Assembly (NCBI GenBank): GCA_014238335.1
Contig: JABABI010000030.1
Coordinates: forward strand, 38,166-82,709
Reading direction: 5' to 3'
Origin: Fuerstiella sp.
GTDB taxonomy: Bacteria; Planctomycetota; Planctomycetia; Planctomycetales; Planctomycetaceae
DNA: 44,544 nucleotides
Under the pieces are notes generated by a model that was not told where the DNA came from, did not search any database, and worked only from the letters and a program-made list of their open reading frames with translations. Every line of letters starts with the position of its first letter. Position 1 is the stretch's first letter. The position numbers and the translations under genes were made by a program. Below are positions 18,401 to 27,028 of this stretch, piece by piece.

Positions 18401-18801
18401 GCCGTGTCGTATTCCGTATGGGAAAGCCTTCGAGGCAACACGATTCCGGGATCGCCCGCGTGCTTGACTGCTTCAGCCAGCAGAATCCTGTCGACCGACT
18501 CAACAACAGCATTGCTTTCGTTGATGCTCGGCTGCTTCGCTTTCTCCGGAGGCATTTCTCCGTTGCGCACGAATTCAATGATATTGTTCCACCTGCGAAA
18601 ACTGGCGGTTACGTCCGTGCTGCCGGCATAGCGAGTCAGGTCCAGCTCGCCCTTGTGAACTTCGCTGTTGTGGCACTCGACGCAGTACTTCTGAACATAC
18701 GGCAGAACACTGTCGACGTACTCATCTGCCGTCGCGCTGGACACAGAGGAACACATGATGAATGCCTGTGCCAGCAGGATGAAACGCGGGATGCTAAGCA
18801 T
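15454..18801 (-). CDS. PSCyt1/DUF1587-DUF1592-DUF1588-DUF1585 cytochrome, long form
   Basis: A 1115-residue exported protein. The start giving MLSIPRFILLAQAFIMC was chosen because it yields a signal peptide. The planctomycete cytochrome domain follows, with a haem c site C40-V-E-C43-H44 (KYCVECHNSEVHKGELDL). Next is DUF1587 (RRLSHTEYDTAIRALTG, about residues 120-185). A long central segment (about 200-640) precedes DUF1595/DUF1592 (GRAFRRTLRPGEWQSLLSLY and LMSPEFCYH), DUF1588 (KRGFWAVHHLLGQHFPPPP), and DUF1585 at the C-terminus (AMEEALQENEFRFSVMF). Many family members are 750-850 residues, so this is a long variant with an expanded middle. It forms an operon with the DUF1552 gene. It presumably passes electrons in a periplasmic oxidation whose substrate is unknown. 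Confidence 0.93.
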   Translation of the reverse strand: MLSIPRFILLAQAFIMCSSVSSATADEYVDSVLPYVQKYCVECHNSEVHKGELDLTRYAGSTDVTASFRRWNNIIEFVRNGEMPPEKAKQPSINESNAVVESVDRILLAEAVKHAGDPGIVLPRRLSHTEYDTAIRALTGADIRPTKDFPADPAGGEGFDNTGEALGTSPNLVRKYLSAAQLVADHLVLQPGGISFAPFPVTSYNERKKLTELAIIDFYEDHSVDIVQYLEAAWRYRYRQQELTIEQWALKRGLSGKYLSLVWQTLSASSSHAGFVKELGDVWEAVPAPVNDMSRPTEFRDLHNIVAFGQRVLCAPEPSLIKANAGNWPIQHLDFRAKTAAARDKFDRSSLKNETLLNVIKVAAPGNEVEAENLSVFIRVDPAFADGDNYVLVKRPLFSLATILPRNEDDEKTHHKVQSLRSILDRSHPELVKTLGFGVHPAGGEIDPESFVVKAPTVVEIPLTGGMQSELSGKHLLMPCQLDHEHSREGSVFVQHSVREPGQNRFAGNVEHLIYGDSDTAMSLADSSAVFCHAFPNRFFYVDNVRGLAAGFHLVEGFFRDDQPLTQKVLTDSENAELDRLWQQLDFVTQSAETLIRGFVWFERSEREILHDKRFNFLRSEDPQLVEEGLLTRFEKLYLDKMGIKRVGDTLETESPDQKYEMIHGFFEQIRDGLQRQHDSMEQAEERALADIERLAGRAFRRTLRPGEWQSLLSLYRKLRDDGQTVEASLRGVLIAVLMSPEFCYHRNTRPDGNGIYPLTDNDLASRLSFFLWSSVPDEELLAAAAAGKLRSADGLVAQTRRMLNDSRIDSFAREFLGQWLRYRDFLAKDPIHAAAFPGYTNELREAMAEEPVRLATYLIRTDQSVTDLLSSDMTFVNGALAKHYGGTLEQQYRMVVAGNGDQGWHPVTGLHAAGRGGLSGMAVILTKNSAGERTSPVKRGFWAVHHLLGQHFPPPPADVPELPTTEEGAMTTIRELLAAHVADAQCAMCHLHFDSLGLAMEGFDPIGRVRTADRAGRPINNEVELPNGKTAGGISGLIEYIMQHRREDFLRTLCRRFLGYALGRSVNLSDQPLLMAMEEALQENEFRFSVMFELVVCSPQFRKQRGRGFQTTTR

Positions 18802-19052
18802 ATTGATACAAGGCGGGTGGTGTGGGCGGGCCATCCAGTGTATCTGCCACAATACCCGACTGCCTACCACATAGCGTCATTGGGCGAACAGATTGCGGCA
18901 GATTGTCCTGTGCCACGTTCTATGAATTCTTCCAGACAACGGATCCTGATCTTCCAGCCCACATATCAGGACGACACGATGCTGCCCATGGCGTTGCGGT
19001 GAACCCGTCCCCCTGGATGTCATGGGGCGTCGTGGTCAGCATCACCTCGACT

Positions 19053-20024
19053 CTAAAAAACGTGAAAAGCCTTAGCGTCCCATTCTCGTTTCAACGCGGG
19101 ATCGTACGCTCGGTCTATCAGGTCGTAATAGCTGTACGGGTACTTGAACACATGCCCGATGCCGACAGCGTGATCTCCGCGCTGCTCCCAGTAGGCTGAG
19201 TCAGTCGGCCGCAGTTTGCTGGGCTTGTGATCCGCAATGCGCCTCGCATCCGGTGCCGGTCCTCGGCGGGTGACCGTCACGTACTTGCGGAAAGCTGTGC
19301 GACAACTGTCGGCCCATTCCTCGTCACCCATCGCCGCCAGCTCAACGAGCGACTGGCCAAAGGTCAGCATGTGTCCGGCGAACCCCTGCCCGAAGCCCAC
19401 AAATCGGTCGACGGCGTCGCTCGCTTCACGCAGAATGTATCGTGACGCGGCCGTCGAGTCGGCAAACGGCGGTGGGTCAACGTCACTGTCCGGTGCGACG
19501 TCACGCCACGGTGTAAACGACCGAATCAGGGCACAGACACCGTCAATACGCTGGGGAGTCGCAGCGCTGGGCACCATACGAAACGCCTTGATCGCCAGCA
19601 TCGCGAATATCGCGTTGTGGCCGACCTGACGAAGCACTGCTCCACCCTCGGTAAGTGCTTCGCCGATTCTGGCGACAGCATCCGGATCAGGCGTCTCGTC
19701 AGGAAATGGCTTGCACAGAGCAGAAGTCGCCCAGTTGATATTGAAAAGTTCTTCAATGCGTGACCTGGCCGGGGCGTCCAGGTCGTTATCAACGCACATC
19801 AAATGCGCGGCAACAAAACTGGCACCGCGGTGCCCGTCTGCGAAATAATTCAATTCATGAGCCCGGGCCAGCGCATTCAGACCAAGCAGCACCAGACGAT
19901 TATTAGACTCGCCGGGTACCTGGCCGAATGAGCTTCCGTCGCCGACCAGCGGACCCGCCAGCAAGGCAGCGACAGCTGCCGACGTCCGCTTTGCAAAGAC
20001 TCTGCGATCAATGCTGCCGTCCAT
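19053..20024 (-). CDS. Tat-exported helical protein of unknown function, histidine-rich
   Basis: A 323-residue protein not assigned to a named family. The N-terminus MDGSIDRRVFAKRTSAAVAALLAGPL has a twin-arginine-like RRVF motif followed by a hydrophobic stretch, so Tat export is likely. The body is predicted helical, with recurring His-containing helices: LARAHELNYFADGHRGASF, VLRQVGHNAIFAMLA, GQGFAGHMLTFGQSL and GDHAVGIGHVFKYPYSYYDL. Such patterns could bind a metal or fit a questin-oxidase-like all-alpha oxygenase, but that is only an impression. The stop lies 251 bp from the DUF1592 start on the same strand, so linkage is possible but weak. It is divergent from the esterase gene. Confidence 0.7.
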   Translation of the reverse strand: MDGSIDRRVFAKRTSAAVAALLAGPLVGDGSSFGQVPGESNNRLVLLGLNALARAHELNYFADGHRGASFVAAHLMCVDNDLDAPARSRIEELFNINWATSALCKPFPDETPDPDAVARIGEALTEGGAVLRQVGHNAIFAMLAIKAFRMVPSAATPQRIDGVCALIRSFTPWRDVAPDSDVDPPPFADSTAASRYILREASDAVDRFVGFGQGFAGHMLTFGQSLVELAAMGDEEWADSCRTAFRKYVTVTRRGPAPDARRIADHKPSKLRPTDSAYWEQRGDHAVGIGHVFKYPYSYYDLIDRAYDPALKREWDAKAFHVF

Positions 20025-20337
20025 AATCTGCCCCCCTGTTGTTTGACGCAGTCAGGACGTATTGAGGTCGCCGGCCCGCTTCCCGGCCGGATTACGAACC
20101 ATGGCAACCTGCGAACTGCGGTATTAAGAGTCCGGTTACAACGTCCACACTCAAGTGCCCAAAATCTGCCATCTAACTTAATAGAAGTCAGCGATGTCAG
20201 CAAACGATTCCAGCGTCACTCACGAGCCATCGGGATATCAACCTGCCCGCTGATTTCACACCGGCAATCAAGTTTGGTTATAGTCTGTGTTCGGAATTTG
20301 TATGCACCAGCCGTGCTTTCCCAGCGGAGACTTCCTA
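20025..20337. promoter_or_regulatory. Divergent intergenic region
   Basis: 313 bp between the starts of the Tat-exported protein (minus) and the esterase (plus). No coding frame is convincing. Both promoters should be here, but no consensus -35/-10 pair or operator palindrome was clear. The only firm element is GGAG at 20325-20328, nine bases before the esterase ATG. Confidence 0.5.
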
Positions 20338-21258
20338 ATGCGTCACCAGACAGTGGTCTATTGTTTTGCAACTCTCGCGGTTTTTGTGCTGTCGTTACCA
20401 AGGACACACGTCTGCGCCGCGGACAACGTTCGAGTGATGGTGTGGCCTGGCCATGCCCCCGGCGAGACATCGCTTGACGAAGGCACCAACCAGCCGAATC
20501 GGGCAGGCGAGTTCCCGCCGGTCACGCGCACGATCAAAATTCGTCGGCCGAGCATCGACGTGTTTCCGGCCGACAGGCCGAACGGAACAGCCATTCTTGT
20601 GCTGCCCGGCGGCGGGTTCGGAAAAGTGGTTCCGGACAAGGAAGGATCTGAAGCCGCTCCGTGGCTGAATCAATTCGGCATCTCAACGTTTGTTCTGCGA
20701 TATCGCACCAGCGAGGTGACGCCAAAAACGGAACCGGCGTGGCGGCGCCCTTTGCAGGACGCTCAGCGAGCGCTGTGCATTATTCGTGCGCGTGCCCCTG
20801 AATGGAACGTGAACGCTGACCGAGTAGGCGTCCTGGCCTTTTCGGCAGGCGGTCAGGTCGGTTCCATTCTGCATACGGCCGAAGGGAAACCGGCGTACGA
20901 GGCAATGGATGCGACGGATGAACAGAATTGCTCGCCCGATTTTTCGCTGCTGATTTATCCATGGAATGTTTACGATCGAAGCACTGATGACCTGTTACCG
21001 GAAATCAAACCGTCAAAGACTTCACCGCCGGCATTCATCGTCCATACTCACGACGACCGGTCGTCGTCGCTGGGCAGCGTTCTGATCTATGCCGCCCTGA
21101 AACGGCACAATATCCCTGCCGAATTACACGTCTACGAAAACGGTGGTCACGGGTACGGCATGAGAGCGGTCGCTGGATCGCAAATCGGCACATGGCCCGC
21201 TCGCGCGGGGGAATGGCTGCGGTTGCGAGGTTTGGCCGAATCTGCGGATAAACAGTAG
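20338..21258 (+). CDS. Exported alpha/beta-hydrolase, acetyl-esterase/xylanase-associated type
   Basis: A 306-residue protein. The start at 20338 is supported by GGAG at 20325-20328 and by the signal peptide MRHQTVVYCFATLAVFVLSL. The fold markers of the alpha/beta-hydrolase family are present: an oxyanion-hole GGGFGK loop (LPGGGFGK), a nucleophile elbow in VLAFSAGGQVG (Ser within F-S-A-G), a late Asp in HTHDDRSSSLGS and a His in NGGHGYGM. The overall pattern matches planctomycete esterases annotated as acetylxylan or endo-xylanase-associated esterases. It likely removes acyl groups from polysaccharide outside the cytoplasm. It begins a co-directional series of exported proteins. Confidence 0.88.
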   Translation: MRHQTVVYCFATLAVFVLSLPRTHVCAADNVRVMVWPGHAPGETSLDEGTNQPNRAGEFPPVTRTIKIRRPSIDVFPADRPNGTAILVLPGGGFGKVVPDKEGSEAAPWLNQFGISTFVLRYRTSEVTPKTEPAWRRPLQDAQRALCIIRARAPEWNVNADRVGVLAFSAGGQVGSILHTAEGKPAYEAMDATDEQNCSPDFSLLIYPWNVYDRSTDDLLPEIKPSKTSPPAFIVHTHDDRSSSLGSVLIYAALKRHNIPAELHVYENGGHGYGMRAVAGSQIGTWPARAGEWLRLRGLAESADKQ

Positions 21259-21370
21259 GCGTGCTGGCTGGAATTTACCTGACCGCTGTTTGAGCGAAGT
21301 TGAAATCGGCGTGCACATGCGAGTGGGTCCCGTTCCGGGCAGCTCGTCGCCAGACTGAAAGATTCATCTC

Positions 21371-24300
21371 ATGATGGTCCTGTCAAAGACAGATTGTTGT
21401 TGTCGTTTGCTGAGTTGCTGCTTTCTATCGTCACTGCCCGTTCTGCTGAGCAGCAGCGTCTCAGCACAGTCGGCTGATCATTACAGCGTCGGCGTCGCAG
21501 CGGTGGACATCACTCCGGACTACCCAATTCGACTGAACGGTTTTGGCAATCGACGAGAAGAAACGGAAGCCGTGTCTCAACGGATTTTCGCGCGAGCCCT
21601 CGCCATTTCACACGGTAATCAGTCGCCGCTGGTTCTGATAACGCTGGACAGTCTGGGCGTGCGGACTTCGATGGTGAATGAAGTGGGCCGTCGTTTGATG
21701 GAATCTCACCAGCTTCCACGACAGAACCTGGCCCTGACGTTCTCACATTCACACTGCACTCCAAAGGTCAATAGTGCGAGTGACAACATTTTCAGCACAG
21801 CCATTCCAGCAGACCACCAGAAACACATTGACCGTTACACGCAGGAACTAACGGACCACATTACGCTGGCGGCCCGCAAAGCGATCGCTTCACGATCACC
21901 GGCCCGACTGGAGTGGGCAGTCGGAAAGGTTGGCTTTGCCAAAAACCGTCGCGCCGCAGGAGGCCCCGTTGATCACGATTTGCCGGTGCTGTTCGTCCGC
22001 GACATCGAGACCAGCAAGCCCAAAGCGATTTACGTTTCGTACGCCTGTCACTGCGTGACATTGTCTTTCAACAAAATCAGCGGAGACTGGGCGGGACATG
22101 CGGCCGCCATGATAGAACGGCGTTTCCCGGACTGCGTCGGCCTGGTGTCCATCGGAGCTGGTTCGGATCAAAACCCCGTCAGTCGCATCAGCGGCGACCC
22201 CGGTGACAATGTTGCAGCGGCCGAACAGCAGGGCGTTGAAATTGCGACGGAAGTTGAACGTCTGCTAAGTGGCCGATTGAAACGCATTTCCGGCAAGCCT
22301 GCCGCCGTACTGAAGACGATCGCTCTGCCGTTAAAAGAACTGCCGACTCGGGAACAGCTGGTTCAACAAACCAGCAAAGGACGTCCGACCGATCGCTACA
22401 ACGCGACGACTCAGCTGGCGCGACTTGACCGCGGTGAAAAACTGATTTCTGAAATCGACTATCCCATTCAGACGTGGTCTTTCGACGACAGTTTTTGTAT
22501 GAACTTTCTGGCGGGGGAAGTTTGTGTTGATTATGCACTGCGACTCAAGTCGGACATCGATCGGGAACGATTCTGGCTGAACGCCTACAGCAACGACTTT
22601 GGCTGCTACATTCCATCAGAACGATTGCTGGCAGAAGGAGGATACGGCGGCGGTTCTGAAGTGCCCTATTTTGCGCTGCCGACGACGCTGCAGGCGGGTC
22701 TGGAGAAGTTGATTATCGACGAAGTGCATCGTCAGGTGCCGAATGCCTTTCACGTGCCGAAAGGCACTCAGGGTGTAGCACCGAAGTCGCCGGAAGAGTC
22801 GCTGCAGTGCATGAAGACTCACGACCGACTTCAAGTGACATTGGTGGCAGCAGAGCCCCAGGTGACGGATCCCGTCGCCATTGACTTCGGTCCCGACGGA
22901 CGATTGTGGGTCGCCGAAATGAGTGACTACGGACGAGACATGTATGAGGAATTCGAACAGACCAGTCGAGTCCGCTGGCTGCGGGATTCCGACGGTGATG
23001 GTTACTTCGAAGAAGCAAAAACTTTTGTGGATGGTCTGCGGTTCCCGACGGACGTGAAGGCCTGGCGAGACGGACTGCTGATCTGCGACGCACCCGACAT
23101 TGTGTTCGCCCGGGACGAAGACGGCGACGGTGTTGCAGACATCACGCAGAAGCTGTTTTCGGGTTTTGAAATCCGCAATGCCCAGGCCAGAGTCAACAGC
23201 CTTCGATGGGGACTGGACAACTGGATCTACGGCGCATGTGGGCTGTTCGGCGGCACCATCACCAGTCATCAAACAGGGGAAGTCGTCAATTGCAGCAACC
23301 GTGACTTTCGCCTGAATCCGGACACAGGAGCCATCGAACCGGTATCGGGCAGAACTCAGCAGGGCCGCGACCGCAACGACTGGGGTGACTGGTTTGGTTG
23401 CTCCAACGGCACCCTGCTGCGAGCGATCCCGTCTGACGACCGATACGCTCAGTGGAATCCTTTCACCACTTTGTCATCACCCCCGGGTGTCGTGGCAGAC
23501 TCAGCTGCACATTCGCTTTATCCTCCCGAAAGTCTGGTCACCTTCGAACTCTCCGGCGCACCGGGACGTGCGACGTCTGCGTGCGGACTGGGCATTTATC
23601 GCGATTCGGTGCTGGGTGCCGAATTCAGGGACGACGCTTTCACGTGCGAACCTGTCCATCAGTCGGTACACCGAATTGAACTGTCACGCAGCGGACATGG
23701 ACTTGCAGGCAAGCGTGGCAACGGTGAAGAATCGATGGAGTTTCTGAGCTCCACCGATCGCTGGTTTCGCCCCGTGCAGGCGCGGACCGGCCCGGACGGT
23801 GCACTGTGGGTCGTGGATATGTACCGCTACGTGATTGAGCACTCCCGCTGGATTCCTCAATCCACGCTGGCGGAACTGGACGTGTTTGCCGGAATGCGAC
23901 GTGGACGCATTTACCGCGTCGTGCCAAAGCGAGGTAACGACGACACAAAGGCGTCAGGGAAACAGGCGTTGATCCCGGATCTGGAGGCTCTGTCTGACAA
24001 CGAACTTGCAGGACAACTCGGTTCTTCCAACGGAACGATTCGCGATCTTGCTCACCAGCTGCTGGTCTGGCGTTCGGCGAAATCTGTGTCGCCGAAAATC
24101 CGCAGGGTTGCATCAAACGCCAATCGTCCCGCAGCGCAGATCCAGGCTCTGGCGGCGCTGGAAGGACTGGCGCAACTGACACCCGTCGATATTACGACGG
24201 CACTGAATTCAAACCAACCGGAAGTGGTGCGATTTGCTGTGCAACTTAGTGAACCGTTCCTGACCAGTACTCCGAAACTGCGGTCCAGGATACTTGCGCT

Positions 24301-26968
24301 GGCAGAGAGCGAAAGTGGCCGAGTACGCCGCCAGGTGGCTCTGTCGCTCGGCGCAGGTGGAAGTAGGAAGCAAGCCATCCCGGGTGCCGCCGCAACGCTT
24401 AGCACACTGATCAGCAATGCTGAACCGGATGCACATGTTCGCTCGGCGGCCCTGAATTCCGTCAGGGCGGGCAATATTAATTCCGTCCTGAATGCCTATC
24501 TGGATCGCCCGGCTGCAGCACAAACAAATGGCGTTCGGCGCAGCCTGGTGTTGCTGGCCGTTCGCGTAGGAAATTCGGCCGCGGTTGAGCGAGCGTTGCA
24601 GGTGTGTCTGCAGGTCGCTGGCGACGGACGGTTATCGCATCAAGCAGCAACACTTCTGGCCGCAGCTTTGGATGGTCTGGACGCGCAGCCGGCGACAGCT
24701 CAGCTGCAGATCACTGCTTCCACATCTCAACGCCTTCGTGAGCTGCATCGTCATGCCATGCACACCATCTCGGGCACCGATGAGCCTGCCGACGGGCAAA
24801 TGGCAGCTCTAATTTTGCTGGGGCGTGGCTATGGTCCCGTGACGACACAAATCGTTAATGACGGCACGGCCGAGGCAGCATTCCGACCAGCGCAACGCGC
24901 CGCTGCAATTGCCTCGCTGATATCAGCTCGACATTCGGGAGTCATTCAGCGAGCAGCCGTCACTGCTCTCGCCGACACCGGGGCTGAAGATACTTCGAAA
25001 ATGTTGTTGCATGCATATCCTGCCGTCGGAGCGGAATCCCGTGTGGCAATCGCCGATGAATTGATGCGCCGAAATGATGGCATGCTGGATCTTCTGGCGG
25101 CGCTGGAGTCCGGCGGAATTCGGCCTGAGAGCCTTGATGCAGCACGCCGCAATAAATTGCTGTCGAGTACCAACGCGGCCGTGCGTACGGCCGCCAAACG
25201 AGTGCTTAATGCATCCGGCACGTCAAGTCGCGCAACGGTGCTGAAGTCATTCGACGACGTGATTGGTTTGCACGGTGACGCGCCTCGGGGCCGGGACGTA
25301 TTCCGAAAACGATGTTCGACATGCCACAAACTGGAAGACCATGGTCATGTCGTCGGGCCTGATCTGCTGGCGCTGACAAATCGCGACTCTCGGTGGTTGC
25401 TCACGACGATCCTCGATCCCAACAAAGAAGTTGATGCTCGTTATGTGGCGTGGACGGCTGTTACGGTCGACGGACGAACGGCGTCCGGCATGATTGTGCG
25501 GGAATCGGCGGATTCGATTCTCCTGCGTGAGGCCGGTGGGAAGGAGCACCTGATTCCGCGAAGAGAACTTGAGGAGTTTCGGTCGTCGGAACGTTCTGTG
25601 ATGCCGGAAGGTCTGGAGCGCGACATGTCGGCTCAGGATTTCAGCGACGTGATTGCCTATCTGGCAGGCTTCGAAGCACCGCCAAAACGTCTGCCAGGAA
25701 ATGAACCAAAAACGATTGCCCCGGATGAACAGGGACGTCTGTTGCTGACGGCTGTTTCTGCTGAAATTCGCGGAAGCGACATTACCTTTGAAACATCATT
25801 TGCCAACATTGGCTACTGGCATCACCAGGGGGATTCAGCGACCTGGAAAGTGCTGCTGCCGAAGTCGGGAACGTTCGACGTGTACATTGACGCATCCTGC
25901 GCAGCAGCTGCGGCTGGCAACGGGTTTCGGATCGATGGTGTCGCTGAACCGCTGGTTGGTACCGTTGCGGCAACAGGAGGCTGGGACCGATTCCGACAGC
26001 AGAAAGTTGGAACGACTCAACTGCATTCCGGAGTCAATGTGGTCGTCGTGCGCCCAAACGGTCGGGTAAAGCAGGCGTTGTTTGATCTGCGCGAAGTGCG
26101 ACTGGTTCCGTCGGGAATGCAGCCAGCGTTTACAGCAACAAAGTCCGAAGAAAGACCACTACCAAGATACCCGCCGGAGATCACCCCCTTTCTGCTGGAC
26201 GAATCTCAGCCCGTGGCCCGCCGACAGAAAGTGATCGACCAGCGACCGGGCATGGGTCCCGGGATCATTTCGTTGCTGGCTGCGGGCATCAGGACCGGCG
26301 ATCTCGACGACGAATATCGGCGCATCCCATGGCTGTGGCGAGTCGCCATCGCCGTGGGAAAACGCAACGATGGCGGCGAGATCCGCGACGTGCTCGAAAC
26401 CAGCGTTCCCGCAGCAGGCAGTTCCCTGTGTGACTGGCAGGCTGTCGTCCTTGGCGGTGGCCTGATCAACGGTGCATCGCAACTTGGCTTCTGGCCAAAG
26501 CGACGCCTGTCTGAGATTCTCGACGGCCTGCCTGCGGTCAAAGCACGGTGGCCTGCCACGTTACTGCTGGCCGCCGCCATGGCGGACGATGACCGGATTC
26601 GAACGGGCACACGGTACGACGCTCTGCGGATGGTCGCTCTGATGGACGATAAAGCTGCGGTTCCACACTTGCTGAAATATCTCACCAAAGGCACGAACCC
26701 TGAACTCCAAATGGGCGCCGTAAGTGGTCTTGTCGACGTTGACTCAAACAACGCCACCGTCGCGCTGACAAAGTCGCTCAGTTATCTTGAAGGTCGGAAT
26801 CGCTACCTTGCCATCGAAGGGCTGCTGCACACGAAGGAACGAGCCACAGCGCTGGCAATGTTGCTGCAGAACGACAAACTGGTGTTGCAGACGGATGAAC
26901 GTCAATCATTGCTGGAGCACCCGGTCGAAGAAGTACGCTCCCGAGCGAAGACGCTCCTGGCGGAATGA
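21371..26968 (+). CDS. Giant fusion: ceramidase-like domain, PVC haem-binding propeller, HEAT repeats and cytochrome c
   Basis: A 1865-residue exported protein. Residues 1-32 form a Cys-rich signal peptide ending in SSVSAQ. Residues 38-450 resemble neutral/alkaline ceramidase: GVAAVDITPDYPIRLNGFGN, a zinc-type SHSHCTP (H126/H128) and SYACHCVTLSFN. Residues 475-870 are the PVC-type membrane-bound dehydrogenase propeller (VAIDFGPDGRLWVAEMSDYG and TGPDGALWVVDMYRY). HEAT-like helical repeats fill about 885-1290. A haem c motif C1315-S-T-C1318-H1319 opens the planctomycete haem-binding domain (VGPDLLAL and ILDPNKEVDARYVAWTA, to about 1435). A beta domain at 1460-1580 (IDASCAAAAAGNGFRIDG) looks like a carbohydrate-binding sandwich, and further HEAT repeats close the protein. 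The usual PVC propeller-cytochrome architecture is thus fused to a lipid amidase-like domain and an extended tail. It likely works in the periplasm; the substrate is unknown. Confidence 0.9.
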   Translation: MMVLSKTDCCCRLLSCCFLSSLPVLLSSSVSAQSADHYSVGVAAVDITPDYPIRLNGFGNRREETEAVSQRIFARALAISHGNQSPLVLITLDSLGVRTSMVNEVGRRLMESHQLPRQNLALTFSHSHCTPKVNSASDNIFSTAIPADHQKHIDRYTQELTDHITLAARKAIASRSPARLEWAVGKVGFAKNRRAAGGPVDHDLPVLFVRDIETSKPKAIYVSYACHCVTLSFNKISGDWAGHAAAMIERRFPDCVGLVSIGAGSDQNPVSRISGDPGDNVAAAEQQGVEIATEVERLLSGRLKRISGKPAAVLKTIALPLKELPTREQLVQQTSKGRPTDRYNATTQLARLDRGEKLISEIDYPIQTWSFDDSFCMNFLAGEVCVDYALRLKSDIDRERFWLNAYSNDFGCYIPSERLLAEGGYGGGSEVPYFALPTTLQAGLEKLIIDEVHRQVPNAFHVPKGTQGVAPKSPEESLQCMKTHDRLQVTLVAAEPQVTDPVAIDFGPDGRLWVAEMSDYGRDMYEEFEQTSRVRWLRDSDGDGYFEEAKTFVDGLRFPTDVKAWRDGLLICDAPDIVFARDEDGDGVADITQKLFSGFEIRNAQARVNSLRWGLDNWIYGACGLFGGTITSHQTGEVVNCSNRDFRLNPDTGAIEPVSGRTQQGRDRNDWGDWFGCSNGTLLRAIPSDDRYAQWNPFTTLSSPPGVVADSAAHSLYPPESLVTFELSGAPGRATSACGLGIYRDSVLGAEFRDDAFTCEPVHQSVHRIELSRSGHGLAGKRGNGEESMEFLSSTDRWFRPVQARTGPDGALWVVDMYRYVIEHSRWIPQSTLAELDVFAGMRRGRIYRVVPKRGNDDTKASGKQALIPDLEALSDNELAGQLGSSNGTIRDLAHQLLVWRSAKSVSPKIRRVASNANRPAAQIQALAALEGLAQLTPVDITTALNSNQPEVVRFAVQLSEPFLTSTPKLRSRILALAESESGRVRRQVALSLGAGGSRKQAIPGAAATLSTLISNAEPDAHVRSAALNSVRAGNINSVLNAYLDRPAAAQTNGVRRSLVLLAVRVGNSAAVERALQVCLQVAGDGRLSHQAATLLAAALDGLDAQPATAQLQITASTSQRLRELHRHAMHTISGTDEPADGQMAALILLGRGYGPVTTQIVNDGTAEAAFRPAQRAAAIASLISARHSGVIQRAAVTALADTGAEDTSKMLLHAYPAVGAESRVAIADELMRRNDGMLDLLAALESGGIRPESLDAARRNKLLSSTNAAVRTAAKRVLNASGTSSRATVLKSFDDVIGLHGDAPRGRDVFRKRCSTCHKLEDHGHVVGPDLLALTNRDSRWLLTTILDPNKEVDARYVAWTAVTVDGRTASGMIVRESADSILLREAGGKEHLIPRRELEEFRSSERSVMPEGLERDMSAQDFSDVIAYLAGFEAPPKRLPGNEPKTIAPDEQGRLLLTAVSAEIRGSDITFETSFANIGYWHHQGDSATWKVLLPKSGTFDVYIDASCAAAAAGNGFRIDGVAEPLVGTVAATGGWDRFRQQKVGTTQLHSGVNVVVVRPNGRVKQALFDLREVRLVPSGMQPAFTATKSEERPLPRYPPEITPFLLDESQPVARRQKVIDQRPGMGPGIISLLAAGIRTGDLDDEYRRIPWLWRVAIAVGKRNDGGEIRDVLETSVPAAGSSLCDWQAVVLGGGLINGASQLGFWPKRRLSEILDGLPAVKARWPATLLLAAAMADDDRIRTGTRYDALRMVALMDDKAAVPHLLKYLTKGTNPELQMGAVSGLVDVDSNNATVALTKSLSYLEGRNRYLAIEGLLHTKERATALAMLLQNDKLVLQTDERQSLLEHPVEEVRSRAKTLLAE

Positions 26969-27028
26969 ACGCCTGACCGCAGGAATTCAAACTCTACAGT
27001 CGTCGCAAGACGTTAAGGACAACCAGCC

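Noticed and set aside
22616..23272. A 218-residue minus-strand open frame
   Set aside because: Lies inside the ceramidase-cytochrome gene, antisense, with no domain features.
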